Origin: Persicaria tinctoria
Lineage: Eukaryota; Streptophyta; Magnoliopsida; Caryophyllales; Polygonaceae
Length of the DNA: 64,000 nt
Assembly (NCBI GenBank): GCA_037127255.1
Contig: JBANSL010000012.1
Location: 37,997,115 to 38,061,114 of the forward strand
Direction: 5' to 3'
The notes beneath the pieces were generated by a model that was given only the letters and a program-made list of their open reading frames with translations, did not search any database and had not been told where the DNA came from. Shown piece after piece: positions 21,799 through 34,144 of this stretch. The translations under genes and the position numbers were made by a program. Position 1 is the first letter of the stretch; the number at the start of each line of letters is the position of its first letter.

Positions 21799-22203
21799 TG
21801 GAGGATTCGATAATCACATTAGGGCAAACCCTTACTTTCTTCTTCAATGGCATTGAATCTAGCTGCCATGCCCTCAACCAATCCCTGAATTGTCGTTCAA
21901 TTCCTATCGGTTCACTCCTGCATCTCTCATAAATCCTCTCAAGCGTCTCCCGAATTTCGCTGATGAATTTTGTGTTTCCGTCTCAGATTCCGCCTTTGCG
22001 ACCTTTATGCAATCCCTTAACTGCCGTGTTTCGTCTCTCTCCGGCGAGCTCAACCTCCTCGAGGTGATGTCTTTCGACACCGTCTTGTTCGAGGAGCTGC
22101 TCGCGGCCACTGCAACTAGGTTAACAATAAGAACTAGGTGGATCTCGTTGATCTTATTTACTGCCTCCGCTACTATAGTTGTCATCTGTCATCCTGTAAG
22201 TTG
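21799..22203 (+). pseudogene. Captured coding fragment of unknown identity inside the CACTA element
   Basis: MEDSIITLGQTLTFFFNGI.SSCHALNQSLN begins at 21799. After a frameshift, near 21890, a second frame continues PNFADEFCVSVSDSAFATFMQSLNCRVSSLSGELNLLEVMSFDTVLFEELLAA up to 22203. The two frames read as one protein broken by an indel, with a codon texture unlike the flanking AT-rich DNA. I do not recognise the family. Its position between CACTA subterminal repeats suggests capture. Confidence 0.45.
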
Positions 22204-22494
22204 ATTATGTTGATTATGTGTGTGTATCTAATTATAGCTGTTTCCGACCTAAAAATCTCACTGAATGCATCTATCCGAAGTCTGAACAAAATGTTGCCAT
22301 GAATGAAGAAGATTCTGGATGAGTTACGCATCCATCCTCTCTTTTGAATGAATGCCTGCTTTTGCTTGTTGATTTAATAAGCTTAATAACCACAATCATC
22401 GCTTCTTATTGCTCAAAGTCATTCCATTTTTGTTCATGAACTAGAGTGTAGAAGAACCGCTTGTTGATTTAAGTATTCGGTGTCGCACGACCGC

Positions 22495-23467
22495 CTATGT
22501 AGCACGGAAAAGCCTATGTAGGGCACAGTGTCATGTCGGAAACACGGACACGACACGAAACACCTCAGAAACGCTTGGACACGGTCAAGAGACGGTTAAG
22601 AAACGGTCAAGAAATGGTCAAAATTCGGACACGTATGGAAACGCGATGGAAACGCCTTGGACACGGTTCACAAATAATGGACACGGTTTGGAATTAAAAA
22701 AAAACCCGGTTCATAATTAAAATAAAAAAGAAAAAAGCAAACCCGGCTATCAACCTTTGCCCATTTTCTTCTTGAGCGTCCTTTTGCACTAGCCACCGCC
22801 GAGCGTTGTTCTGCACTAGCCACTGTCGTTCTTCGATCTGCACCAGCCACCGTCGATTGCCGGGCTTTCTGAACACAAACGAGTGTCGTTCCTGTCAATC
22901 TTCCTTCAACTGTTCTCTCCCTATCTCATTCCCTCTCTATACCTTGATTTATTTTCAGATTTAGGGTTACTTTGATTTAGTGATGTTTGATTTCAATTTA
23001 TATGAGATTTAGGTGTAGGATCTAGTAATTGATGATGGTTCAGGCTCACAAACTAATGAAGGTAGCAGATGGGGTGTTTCTTTGAAACAGAACGTGGAGG
23101 TGGAGTGGACAACTTTGGGATTATGTTGATAACTTGATATAGTTAGTAGAACAGCGGGAGGGGGGTAACAAGATATGATGGTGGACCACCTCCTCTCTAT
23201 ACTTTGATTTATTTTTAGACTTAGCAATGTTTATTTGTATATATTTTGATTTGAAATGTTATATAATTATTTATTTATATCTTATTGGTCTTAACATCTA
23301 GGTGGCTCTTATTAGTATAAATGTATACAACTTTGCAAGACCTTTAAAACGATATATATATCATATTATCTTTGTCGTGTCCGTGTCCTATGTTTTTTGA
23401 AATTGTCGTTTCCCCGTGTCTTTCCGTGTTCGTGTCCTATGTCCGTTTCCGTTTCCGTGCTACATAG
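22495..23467. mobile_element. Non-autonomous hAT element, TSD ACGAYCGC
   Basis: Ends CTATGTAGCACGGAAAAG and (reversed right end) CTATGTAGCACGGAAACGG, followed by repeats of acacggacacg / ggtcaagaaacggtc. Flanks ACGACCGC (22487-22494) and ACGATCGC (23468-23475) form an 8-bp duplication with one transition. The 973-bp body lacks transposase. It splits the CACTA's captured sequence, so it inserted later. Confidence 0.85.
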
Positions 23468-23640
23468 ACGATCGCAGATGTTGCTGAATGGTGTGAATTC
23501 AGGAAGTAGAATGTACAAGAACTGGTGTCCTCAGAAGTTGAAACTTTCATTGAAGAGTAATATGTCTTCCTCTATACGTATTATGATCTTTTTGAAGCAT
23601 CTAGTAACCAAGATATTCTTTTCATTTTGTTGTTGTATAT

Positions 23641-23714
23641 AAAAGTACTCTTCCAAAGATACCAAGAGAAGATTTTGAACTAATTTTTAATGAGCTCGAT
23701 GACACTATTTTAAG
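23641..23714 (+). pseudogene. Exon-like fragment in the CACTA element
   Basis: In one frame it reads STLPKIPREDFELIFNELDDTILR, followed by a possible donor (aggtagtac). No stop interrupts it and it looks like real coding sequence, but I cannot assign a family with confidence. It may belong to the same captured transcript as nearby 23475-23640. Confidence 0.3.
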
Positions 23715-24258
23715 GTAGTACTCATCTACATAATCTGTGTTGGAAAACTGGATCTTCTCCTAACATGTTTCCTTTAGGTTGCCATTTCCCTTCTCTCCTT
23801 AGTTATGTATGCCTCTAATGTAAATGTTGCATATTTTTTTTATCAACATTGCTTTTACCAAACAATAATCCAACTCATGTTTTCTTTTTAATCGCTAGAT
23901 TGTACGATAATAACATGAATCCAGGGGTAGTTGATATTGGTGGGGACATTAACTTTTAATAAATGTGAAATGATATCCGAATTTGGTGGGTGGTAATGGA
24001 TGGTGGCATGAAATTCATTAGATTGAAGCTACTTTTTTTTTTTATAATGGATGGTGGCATGAAATTGTAGCCCCTTCACTTTCATTTGATTTCTTGATTT
24101 TGGAGTGGGTTCAACAATTTTCCAATAGATCTTCTGTAAACTTATACTTCAACTTTCTTTTCTAATTGTGTCTGATAGATAATTTGGATGAATATTCTGA
24201 TCTTTGACATGCAATTGCACTAAATTTTCCTAAGGAGGATACTGTAAGTTAACTCATC

Positions 24259-24379
24259 CATTTTCATTCTTTAACTGTGTCATGTGAATTTAACTTAAAA
24301 GCCTCATTAGCTTGCCTTTTACTCTGCTTATGTTTCTCGTCCATTTTCATTCTTTAACTGTGTCATTTGAATTTAACTA
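24259..24379 (+). repeat. Short local duplication
   Basis: 'ccattttcattctttaactg' plus 'tgtcatgtgaatttaact' at 24259-24296 recurs at 24341-24379 with one change. An intron-like context; no function evident. A similar local duplication (atggatggtggcatgaaatt) lies at 23997 and 24047. Confidence 0.7.
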
Positions 24380-25053
24380 TTACAATACAGGGCTGGTTTT
24401 CGTATTTATTTATCATTTACTTATCACTTTTTAATTCTTTCTCCAGCATGAGATCGAGGAGCCATTAGAGGCCAGATAATCCAATACTTTGAAGCTACTA
24501 TTCTTTTGTGTGTTTAAGCCGGAACATACAAAGAGAATGCATCGTCATTGGTTAGTTCTATAACACATAAATTTATTTTTTGCTATTTATCATTTTCGTT
24601 GTGCTCTTTTCTTCCACTTTTTTCCCAATACAAAAGAGTTGCCAGGGTAAGAATGGAAATGGCTGATTTGAAATGCATTTGCTTTTCGAAAGTAAAGGCT
24701 CGAAGGTACACCAAACGAATGCAAATATTGGAGTTCTCTATTTGTGCTAAGAATAACAAAAGCCAATTCGATGCATGTAATTGATCCATCTTTATAGTAC
24801 ACTTTTTCAACTCTGCCTTCTTTTTTTAGGCTTGTTATAGAGTTTTTCTTGTATTTTGATATGTCTTCTTATATGATGAATTTGTCTTCTCGTGTTTTAA
24901 TTTTTAGGTTGTCCTCTATTCCTTTTCCAAATCCTTTGTTCTGCCCACTTCTTATTCTCGAATGATTAGCAATTGATGGTTCGGCAGAAGGATGGAGGAC
25001 CCAGTCGGGAAGTGTTATAAATATACAACATTCAGATCGATTTTATTTTATTA

Positions 25054-25283
25054 CTCCCTCTGTTTTAAAATAAAAGTCGCTTGACTTTTTTCACGTTTTT
25101 TAAGGAGGTAAAAACTCTATGAAATATTTTTTTTTAATCAAATTTTTTTCATAAATAGATACTTATTAGTAATAAGTATCTATTTATGAAAAAAAATTGA
25201 TTAAAAAAAATATTTCATGGAGTTTTTAACTTCTTAAACAACGTGAAAAAAGTCAAACGACTTTTATTTTAAAACGGAGGGAG
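25054..25283. mobile_element. Stowaway-like MITE, almost wholly palindromic
   Basis: CTCCCTCTGTTTTAAAATAAAAG at the left pairs with CTTTTATTTTAAAACGGAGGGAG at the right, flanked by TA (25052-25053 and 25284-25285), the Tc1/mariner-type TSD. The two ~110-bp halves are inverted copies meeting at cttattagtaataag, so the transcript would fold into one long hairpin, a usual small-RNA source. Confidence 0.92.
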
Positions 25284-25811
25284 TATTAGTGTAATGAAAT
25301 GCTTGATTAATTTATGTGATTGTTGAACTTCTCTCAAGTTGTTAGACAATCAATTAGTATAATGTAATTTATTGTCAAAAATGTACAACATTAAGCTCTC
25401 TATTGATTTTATATTAATCAGTTTGTGTATATTTTTTTAGAGAAACAATCAGTTTGTGTATTACGAGTAAAAGTTAAAACCTTATCACAAAAATTTAAAC
25501 AGGGACTGGAAAAAATATTTAGAAAAAGAAAGTCATTTTTGACACCCAAGAATGTCAAGAAGAGAGCAGTGGTGGGGCCTTGTAATTGAAAATTTTAACA
25601 GCTAATTGTGTCAGAAAAAGCAAGCCATTTTCGACACCATAGAGTGTCGAGAATGTCATCAACGGATTTAAGCATCGAGAATGGTTGTTGCCATTCGTGA
25701 CGGAAGAAATTCTAACGCTTTTTAAAAGCGTTGAAATTGACATTTTTGATGATTTCAGATGTCGAGATTGGCAATAAAAAGCGTCAGAAATTACCCTCTT
25801 TTCCTGTAGTG

Positions 25812-26736
25812 GGGATTTAGAGTTCAAAACAGTTATGTACATTTATAGTTATGTTGTGAAGGCACAATATTGCCATTGTGTTATGATATTATATCAATCT
25901 ATTAAGATAACAACATTCACCCTGTATTAAACTAATAAAACTATTTCGTTATAAAAGTGGCATCAAAGTAAAAATAAGGTGTTTTAAAAAAAGAGGAAAT
26001 TTCCCCAATTTGATCCTTTAAAAAAATTAACAAACAATGTCATCAATGAAGTCTAATCACATTTTATATTGATATGTTATCAATTGTATAAAAATGTCAT
26101 CAATAAAAATATCATCAACAAACATTGTCATCACAAATGATTGAGATCGATGAAGTATAATCACAACTGTCATCAATGAATAAAAATGTAAAAATATGTC
26201 AACACAAGTGATTGCATCAATGAAATGTAATTACAAACGTGTCAAAAGTGAATAAAAGTAGAATCGATGAAAACATATCGATATACAATTGACTAAATTA
26301 AAAAAGTGGCATCAAACGATTTCATTCAAAAAGTGACATCAAATAATTATATTAGAAAAATGTCAAATAAACACTAATTTTTAAAAATATGACATGACCG
26401 TAATAAAAAAATATCATAAAAAAGTGGCATTAGTATTTAACGGTTAAAAAATGACATCACAAAAAAGCAGCAATAGTGAACGTTGATCGGTCAATCATTA
26501 ACTTTTTGACCGGCGACACTACACTAGTTGGATGGGGTACATCACCACCTAATTTTATTTTGGAGAGGCCAAATTATCTAATTAGATTTTCTAAAAGGTA
26601 AATTTAGCAAATTCACCCTAAATTTAACGGGTATATCAAAATCGATAATTAATAAAATGACCGGTGTTAATTTACTTATTTAACATTTAATAACAGTTAA
26701 CATTGACTATCATTTGGATATTGAAAAAAATCCGGA
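25812..26736. other. AT-rich region with degenerate TGTCATCA repeats
   Basis: No gene. Between about 25970 and 26460 the words (a)tgtcatcaatgaa, tggcatcaaa, tgacatcaaa and tatcatcaa recur roughly every 20-40 bp in a poly-A background. The last ~250 bp before the triplicated unit are plain AT-rich sequence. Confidence 0.5.
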
Positions 26737-29061
26737 CCCAAGGGGTATGCGTTAACGAGTGTGCCCCTTTCGAGAATCACTCCCCAAAGCTTAGAAACCT
26801 AATTATCGAACCCTTCATCACCAATCTTCATTCTCTGAGCAATGATCCACCTTGGTTTGGGTCAATCTAGGGTTCCCGTCATCCGATATCCCCGTTTTGG
26901 CTTTCAATTAAAAGCTTCTAGCATCCCTGAGGCTGTGTTGCTTTTGGTTCGGCGTTGCCAACTCTAGTCATGCTCCCTCGGCCTGATCCCATGGGGTTTC
27001 CTCTTGGGGCTCACTAGTTTTAGGCATGGTTAGTCGCTTTCCGGCGACCTGCTTTCGGACATGATGTCTCCCTCCCATTGCGCCTCTTCCCGTTCATTTA
27101 AGGGCATGTCATCGTGCCGTATCCCTCTCTCTACTGGCATCCTTCATCTAGCCTCATGTTCAGCCTATTGTCCCTTATCCCCTATTGTGTCCGTCGGCGT
27201 CGTTGGTCGGGCTTCCTAGTTTGGCGTATGTGTTGGTGTTGTGGGGAATGATGGACTACCCAAATAGAAGAAGGTAGGAAAAAAATAGAAAAGACTGATT
27301 AATCCGTCCGAAATGGTCGAAACTAACTCCTGAAAGGATGTATCAAACTCCCGTGAGGGATTGTCAAAAACCCCGAAAGGGCATAAATCCTGCAAAGGGT
27401 TGATTAAATCCAAAAAGGGCCTCTTGGTGTGTCGTATAAGGGTGATTCTCGACAGCGAGTCTAGTTCTTAGGGTCGAGGGAGTGAGTATCGATGCGACTC
27501 CGCATTACAGAAATTTCCTTGGAGGATCATCTTCATTTTTCACAGGGACTCCTACTGTACCGCTGGCCAATGGTGTCGCTGCTTGGCTTCGGCTCTTAGT
27601 CTATGTTGTCTCCAATATGGTTGGGTTTTGTTCGCTTGTTCGACTGCATTTGTGTGCCTCTCTCCGTTTATACTGCACCATTTTTCTGTTTCTTATATTG
27701 TATGTTTAGACGGTTCGCCGTTTTCCGACTTTATCAGACTCTCGAAATTTCGGGCATGTACAACCTCAAATTAATTCTTAATAAAAAAACATTTAACACC
27801 GATTATTTCAACTAACATGTTTCCAAAAATTGCTTAACACCAGTTATTTATAACTGGTCTTAAAATTCCGGTATTAGTGGGCCGTTGTGCACTAGAACTG
27901 CTTGTCCATTAGACTTTGAATATATGATAACACCAGATATTTATGAGACCGGTTATAATTTATAAATAACACCAGTTATTTATAACAGGTCTTAAAATTC
28001 CATTCATAATGTTTCTGAATCTATTTATTAGAAAGTTATTAGAAAAGATGATATCTCATAATTAGTAAAGGATTTTTCCAACATTGAAATTTGGATTTGA
28101 AAATCCATCGAATTTGACTAGATAAAAATATAGATTCGGAATTTTTATGACCCGGCCTGAACATGATATAGATCTACTCCAAACCCGGTTTTTCTAAATC
28201 GGATCAAGTTCGATTTTTTAACGGTCTTGCTGTTCGCACGACGAAATTTCACAATCTGCACGGTACCGATCTCGAAAATCGGAATTGCTGGTCTGGCTAC
28301 CTGGGAAGTCGGCATCGACAGAGGAGCCAACTTAATCCAACGGTGATCTCCCACTCAATGAAGGGCTGCCGACTAGTGCAATGCTGTCGACTCTGGAACT
28401 TGGCATCGATACCGTGCAAATGACAAAAAAAATGATCGTGTAAATAACATAACCCTTTTTTAGTCAGGCATAAATGAGCCACTAAACCAAAAAATTAATC
28501 AAATTTATACAAAAGGTGCATTGTTTGCTTCTCTCACTGGAGCCTGTAGGGACAGTTCTCACCAGATTCTTTTCCAAAATATATATATTGGCAAATTGTA
28601 CTATTAGAAGCAAAAGAGCTAGTAAATAGGATTTTATAATGTTTTGTGTTACTTTTCTAGTCTTTTGTTGGCATTAATATTGTTTTATGTGTGTATGTAC
28701 ATGTATGTGTGTATGATGATTATACAGGTATTAAATAGTGTATATTAAGCATATGTGATGCACTATTTTGATTGATCTCGACTGAGTCGAATTGAACTTA
28801 TTAAGCTTGATCCTCTAACAAGAATAATCTTGTAATAGGGGGTTAACACATATTTGCATAATATATAACACTACCTACGTCCGAAAAAAAAAGTTTGTAA
28901 TTGTTAAAAAAATTAATAAAAATAAGTTAATATTTTATATAGTTTTTAACTCCTAAAACAACGTGCGTGAATAGTAAAAACCTATGTATTTTTTGATGGA
29001 GGGAGTATATGATATATGTATAAAGTATGAAAGGAGAGAAGATTGGTGTTTGGGCCTGAAG
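26737..29061 (+). repeat. Tandem unit 1 of a ~2.5-kb triplication
   Basis: Starts cccaaggggtatgcgtt. Contents in order: a C/T-rich leader, a 22-nt-periodic CC..AAGGG block (27285-27425), an ORF-like stretch (27482-27770), repeats of caccagttatttataac (27838-27995), a conserved 28140-28480 block and a degraded Stowaway-like MITE (28874-29005). It lacks segments of ~60, ~9 and ~155 bp present in units 2 and 3. No recognised protein; the hydrophobic ORF reads ATPHYRNFLGGSSSFFTGTP at its start in this unit and, with substitutions, in all three. Confidence 0.9.
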
Positions 29062-31604
29062 CCCAAGAGGTATACGTTAACACGTGTGCCCCTTTCGAGA
29101 ATCACTCCCCAAAGCTTATAACCTTAATTATCGAACCCTTCATCACCAATCTTCCTTCTCCGAGCAATGATCCACCTTGGTTAGGGTCAATCTAGGGTTC
29201 CCGTCATCCGATATCCCCGTTTTGACTTTCAATTCAAAGCATCTAGCATCCCTTGCGGTTGTGTTGCTTTTGGTTGGGCGTTGCCAACTCTAGTCATGCT
29301 CCCTCGGCCTGATCCCATGGGGTTTCCTCTTGGGGCTAACTAGTTTTAGGCATGGTTAGTCGCTTTCCGACGACCTGCTCTCGGACTCGATGTCTCCCTC
29401 CCATTGCGCCTCTTCCCGTTCATTTTAGGGCATGTCATCGTGCCATATCCCTCTCTCTACTTGCATCCTTCCTCTAGCCTCCTGTTCAGCCTGTTGTCCC
29501 TTATCCCCTGTTGTGTTCGTCGGCGTCGTTAGTTGGGCTTTCTAATTTGGCGTATGTGTTGGTTTTGTGGGGAATGATGGACTACCCAAACAGAAGAAGG
29601 TAGGAAAAAAATAGGAAAGACTGATTAATCCGTCCGAAAGCGCGAAACTAACTCCTGAAAGGATGTATCAAACTCCCGTGAGGGATTGACAAAAACCCCG
29701 AAAGGGCATAAATCCTGCAAAGGGTTGATTAAATCCAAAAAGGGCCTCTTGGTGTGTCGTATAAGGGTGATTCTCGGCAGCGAGTCTAGTTGTTGGTGGC
29801 TTTCCTCGTCTGAGTTGGAGTTCTGACGTCCGGAGTCAGGTCTGGCTGGGGTCGAGGGAGTGAGTATCGATGCGACTCCGCATTACAGAAATTTCCTTGG
29901 AGGATCATCTTCATTCTTCACAGGGACTCCTACTGTACCGCTGGCAGATGGTGTCGCTGCTTGGTGGTGCTTGGCTTCGGCTCTTAGTCTATGTTGTCTC
30001 CAATATGGTTGGGTTTTGTTCGCTTGTTCGACTGCATTTGTGTGCCTCTCTCCGTTTATACTACACCATTTTTCTGTTTCTTATATTGTATGTTTAGACG
30101 GTTCGCCGTTTTCCGACTTTATCAGACTCTCGAAATTTCGGGCCTGTACAACCTCAAATTACTTCTTAATAAAAAAACATTTAACACTGATTATTTCAAC
30201 TAACATGTTTCCAAAAATTGCTTAACACCAGTTATTTATAACTGGTCTTAAAATTCCGGTATAAGTGGGCCGTTGTGCACTAGAACTGTTTGTCCATTAG
30301 ACTTTGAATATATGATAACACCGGTTATTTATAAGACCGATTATAATTTATAAATAACACCAGTTATTTATAACATGTCTTAAAATTCCTTTCATAATGT
30401 TTCTGAATCTCTACCTTCCCCGGGCCGTTTTGAAATTGCACTTTGAATTGTCAAATGGAAGTATTGAGAGAGGAAGATGGTTTGGAGATTAATTATTTTA
30501 ATTTTTAATTAAATTAGAGAGTTTAATTTTAGCAATTGATTTAATTCATTGTTTAGAATCCATTTATTAAAAAGTTATTAAAAAAGATGATATCTCATCA
30601 TTAGTAAAGGATTTTTCCAAAATTGAAATTTGGATTTGAAAATCCATCGAATTTGACTAGATAAATATATAGATTCGGAATTTTTATGACCCGGCCTGAA
30701 CATGATATAGATCTACTCCAAACCCGGTTTTTCTCAATTGGATCAAGTTCGATTTTTTAACGGTCTTGCTGTTCGCACGACGGAATTTCACAATCTGCAT
30801 GGTACCGATCTCGAAAACCGGCATTGGTGGTCTGGCAACCTGGGAAGTCGGCATCGACAGAGGAGCCAACTTAATCCAACGGTGATTTCCCACTCAATGA
30901 AGGGCTGCCGACCAGTGCAATGCTGTCGACTCTGGAACTTGGCATCGATACCGTGCAAATGGCAAAAAAAATGATCGTGTAAATAACATAACCCTTTTTT
31001 AGTCAGGCATAAATGAGCCACTAAACCAAAAAATTAATCAAATTTATACAAAAGGTGCACTGTTTGCTTCTCTCACTGGAGCCTGGAGGGACAGTTCTCA
31101 CCAGATTCTTTTCCAAAATATATATATATATTGGCAAATTGTACTATTAGAAGCAAAAGAGCTAGTAAATATGATTTTATAATGTTCTGTGTTACTTTTC
31201 TAGTCTTCTGTTGGCATTAATATTGTTTTATGTGTGTATGTACATGTATGTGTGTATGATGATTATACAGGTATTAAATAGTGTATATTAAGCATATGTG
31301 ATGCACTATTTTGATTGATCTCGACTGAGTCGAATTGAACTTATTAAGCTTGATCCACTAACGAGATTAATCTTGTAATAGGGGGTTAACACATATTTGC
31401 ATAATATATAACACTACATACGTCCGAAAAAATAAGTTTGTAATTGTTAAAAAAATTAATAAAAATAAGTTAATATTTTATATAGTTTTTAACTCCTAAA
31501 ACAACGTGCGTGAATAGTAAAAACCTATGTATTTTTTGATGGAGGGAGTATATGATATATGTATAAAGTATGAAAGGAGGGAAGATTGGTGTTTGGGCCT
31601 GAAG
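29062..31604 (+). repeat. Tandem unit 2 of the ~2.5-kb triplication
   Basis: 2543 bp, colinear with unit 1 and unit 3, starting cccaagaggtatacgtt. Longest ORF 29860-30225 (121 codons), shared in frame with unit 3. It carries the extra block 30412-30566 (ctaccttccccgggcc...) absent from unit 1. Its MITE is at 31413-31548. Confidence 0.9.
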
Positions 31605-34144
31605 CCCAAGGGGTATGCGTTAATGCGTTTGCCCCTTTCGAGAATCACTCCCCAAAGCATAGAACCCTAATTATCGAACCCTTCATCACCAATCTTCCTT
31701 CTCCGAGCAATGATCCACCTTTGTTTGTGTCAATCTAGGGTTCTCGTCGTCCGATATCCCCGTTTTGGCTTTCAATTCAAAGCTTCTAGCATCCCAGAGG
31801 CTGTGTTGCTTTTGGTTGGGCGTTGCCAACTCTAGTCATGCTCCCTCGGCCTAATCCCATGGGGTTTCCTCTTGGGGCTCACTAGTTTTAGGCATGGTTA
31901 GTCGCTTTCCGGCGACCTGCTCTCGGACTCGATGTCTCCCTCCCATTGCGCCTCTTCCCGTTCATTTTAGGGCATGTCATCGTGTCGTATCCCACTCTCT
32001 ACTGGCATCCTTCCTCTAGCCTCCTGTTCAGCCTGTTGTCCCTTATCCCCTGTTGTGTTCGTCGGCGTCGTTGGTTGGGCTTTCTAGTTTGGCGTATGTG
32101 TTGGTGTTGTGGGGAATGATGGACTACCCAAACAGAACAAGGTAGGAAAAACATAGGAAAGACTAATTAATCCGTCCGAAAGGGTCGAAACTAACTCCTA
32201 AAAGGATGTATCAAACTCCCGTGAGGGATTGTCAAAAACCCTGAAAGGGCATAAATCTTGCAAAGGGTTGATTAAATCCAAAAAGGGCCTCTTGGTGTGT
32301 CGTATAAGGGTGATTCTCGGCAGCGAGTCTAGTTGTTGGTGGCTTTCCTCGTCTGAGTTGGAGTTCTGACGTCCGGAGTCGGGTTTGGCTGGGGTCGAGG
32401 GAGTGAGTATCGATGCGACTCCGCATTGCAGAAATTTCCTTAGAGGGTCACCTTCATTGTTCACAGGGACTCCTACTATACCGCTGGCCAATGTTGTCGC
32501 TGCTTGGTGGTTCTTGGCTTCGGCTCTTAGTCTATGTTGTCTCCAATATGGTTGGGTTTTGTTCGCTTGTTCGACTGCATTTGTGTGCCTCTCTCTGTTT
32601 ATACTGCACCATTTTAATGTTTCTTATATTGTATGTTTAGACGGTTCGCCGTTTTCCGATTTTATCAAACTCTCGAAATTTTGGGCATGTACAACCTCAA
32701 ATTACTTCTTAATAAAAAACACATTTAACACCGATTATTTCAACTAACATGTTTCCAAAAATTGCTTAACACCAGTTATTTATAACTGGTCTTAAAATTC
32801 CGGTATTGGTGGGCCGTTGTACACTAGAACTGTTTGTCCATTAGACTTTGAATATATGATAACACCAGTTATTTATAAGACCGGTTATAATTTATAAATA
32901 ACACCAGTTATTTATAACAGGTCTTAAAATTCCTTTCATAATATTTCTGAATCTCTACCTTCCCCAGGCCGTTGTGAAATTGCACTTTGAATTGTCAAAT
33001 GGAAGTATTGAGAGAGGAAGATGGTTCGGAGATTAATTATTTTAATTTTTAATTAAATTAGAGAGTTTAATTTTAGCGATTGATTTAATTCATTGGTTAA
33101 AATCCATTTATTAGAAAGTTATTAGAAAAGATGATATCTCATAATTAGTAAAGGATTTTTCCAACATTGAAATTTGGATTTGAAAATCCATCGAATTTGA
33201 CTAGATAAAAATATAGATTCGGAATTTTTATGACCCGGCCTGAACATGATATAGATCTACTCCAAACCCGGTTTTTCTAAATCGGATCAAGTTCGATTTT
33301 TTAACGGTCTTGCTGTTCGCATGACGAAATTTCACAATTTGCACGGTACCGATCTCGAAAACCGGCATGGGTGGTCTGGCTACCTGGGAAGTCGGCATTG
33401 ACAGAGGAGCCAACTTAATCCAACGGTGATCTCCCACTCAATGAAGGGATTGCGACCAGTGCAATGCTGTCAACTCTGGAACTTGGCATCGATACCGTGC
33501 AAATGGCAAAAAAAATGATCGTGTAAATAACATAACCCTTTTTTAGTCTGGCATAAATGAGCCACTAAACCAAAAATTTAAGCAAATTTATACAAAAGGT
33601 GCATTGTTTGCTTCTCTCACTGGAGCCTGGAGGGACAGTTCTCACCAGATTATTTTTCAAAATATATATATTGGCAAATTGTACTATTAGAAGCAAAAGA
33701 GCTAGTAAATAGGATTTTATAATGTTTTGTGTTACTTTTCTAGTCTTTTGTTGGCATTAATATTGTTTTATGTGTGTATGTACATGTATGTGTGTATGAT
33801 GATTATACAGGTATTAAATAGTGTATATTAAGCATATATGATGCACTATTTTGATTGATCTCGACTGAGTCGAATTGAACTTATTAAGCTTGATCCTCTA
33901 ACGAAATTAATCTTGTAATAGGGGGTTAACACATATTTGCATAATATATAACACTACCTACGTCCGAAATTTTTTTTTTGTAATTGTTAAAAAAATCAAT
34001 AAAAATAAGTTAATATTTTATATAGTTTTTAACTCCTAAAACAATGTGCGTGAATAGTAAAAACCTATGTATTTTTGGATGGAGGGAGTATATGATATAT
34101 GTATAAAGTATGAAAGGAGGGAAGATTGGTGTTTGGGCTTCAAG
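31605..34144 (+). repeat. Tandem unit 3 of the ~2.5-kb triplication
   Basis: 2540 bp, starting cccaaggggtatgcgtt and ending at the ttcaagccc junction, after which the sequence diverges into a copia-type LTR. ORF 32385-32747 corresponds to those in the other units. A minus-strand frame 32198-32491 also stays open, but is open only partly in the other copies. Its MITE is at ~33956-34089. Confidence 0.9.

Larger units (their letters stand above)
21389..25811. mobile_element. Non-autonomous CACTA (En/Spm-type) element, 4.4 kb
   Basis: The left end reads CACTACGGGGAAAA; the right end, reversed, CACTACAGGAAAAGAGGG, both followed by g(c)gtcagaaat-type subterminal motifs (gacgtt, gtcga..ttttcgaca, cgtcag) at 21405-21520 and 25540-25795. 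The 3-bp flanks are AGG and GGG, a one-base mismatch for a TSD. No transposase-like frame is seen. The body holds intron/exon-like host sequence, a nested hAT (22495-23467) and a nested Stowaway (25054-25283). Confidence 0.8.

Noticed and set aside
22668..22898. Minus-strand repeats of (T)VASA..RR as a repeat protein
   Set aside because: Arises from a short imperfect tandem repeat (gcac.agccac.g) inside the hAT element; no sign of a real coding sequence.
26737..34144. Triplicated units as a Helitron or protein-coding tandem array
   Set aside because: No TC...CTRR ends with a 3' hairpin that I could place consistently, and the shared ORF has no recognised family; left as an unclassified tandem repeat.
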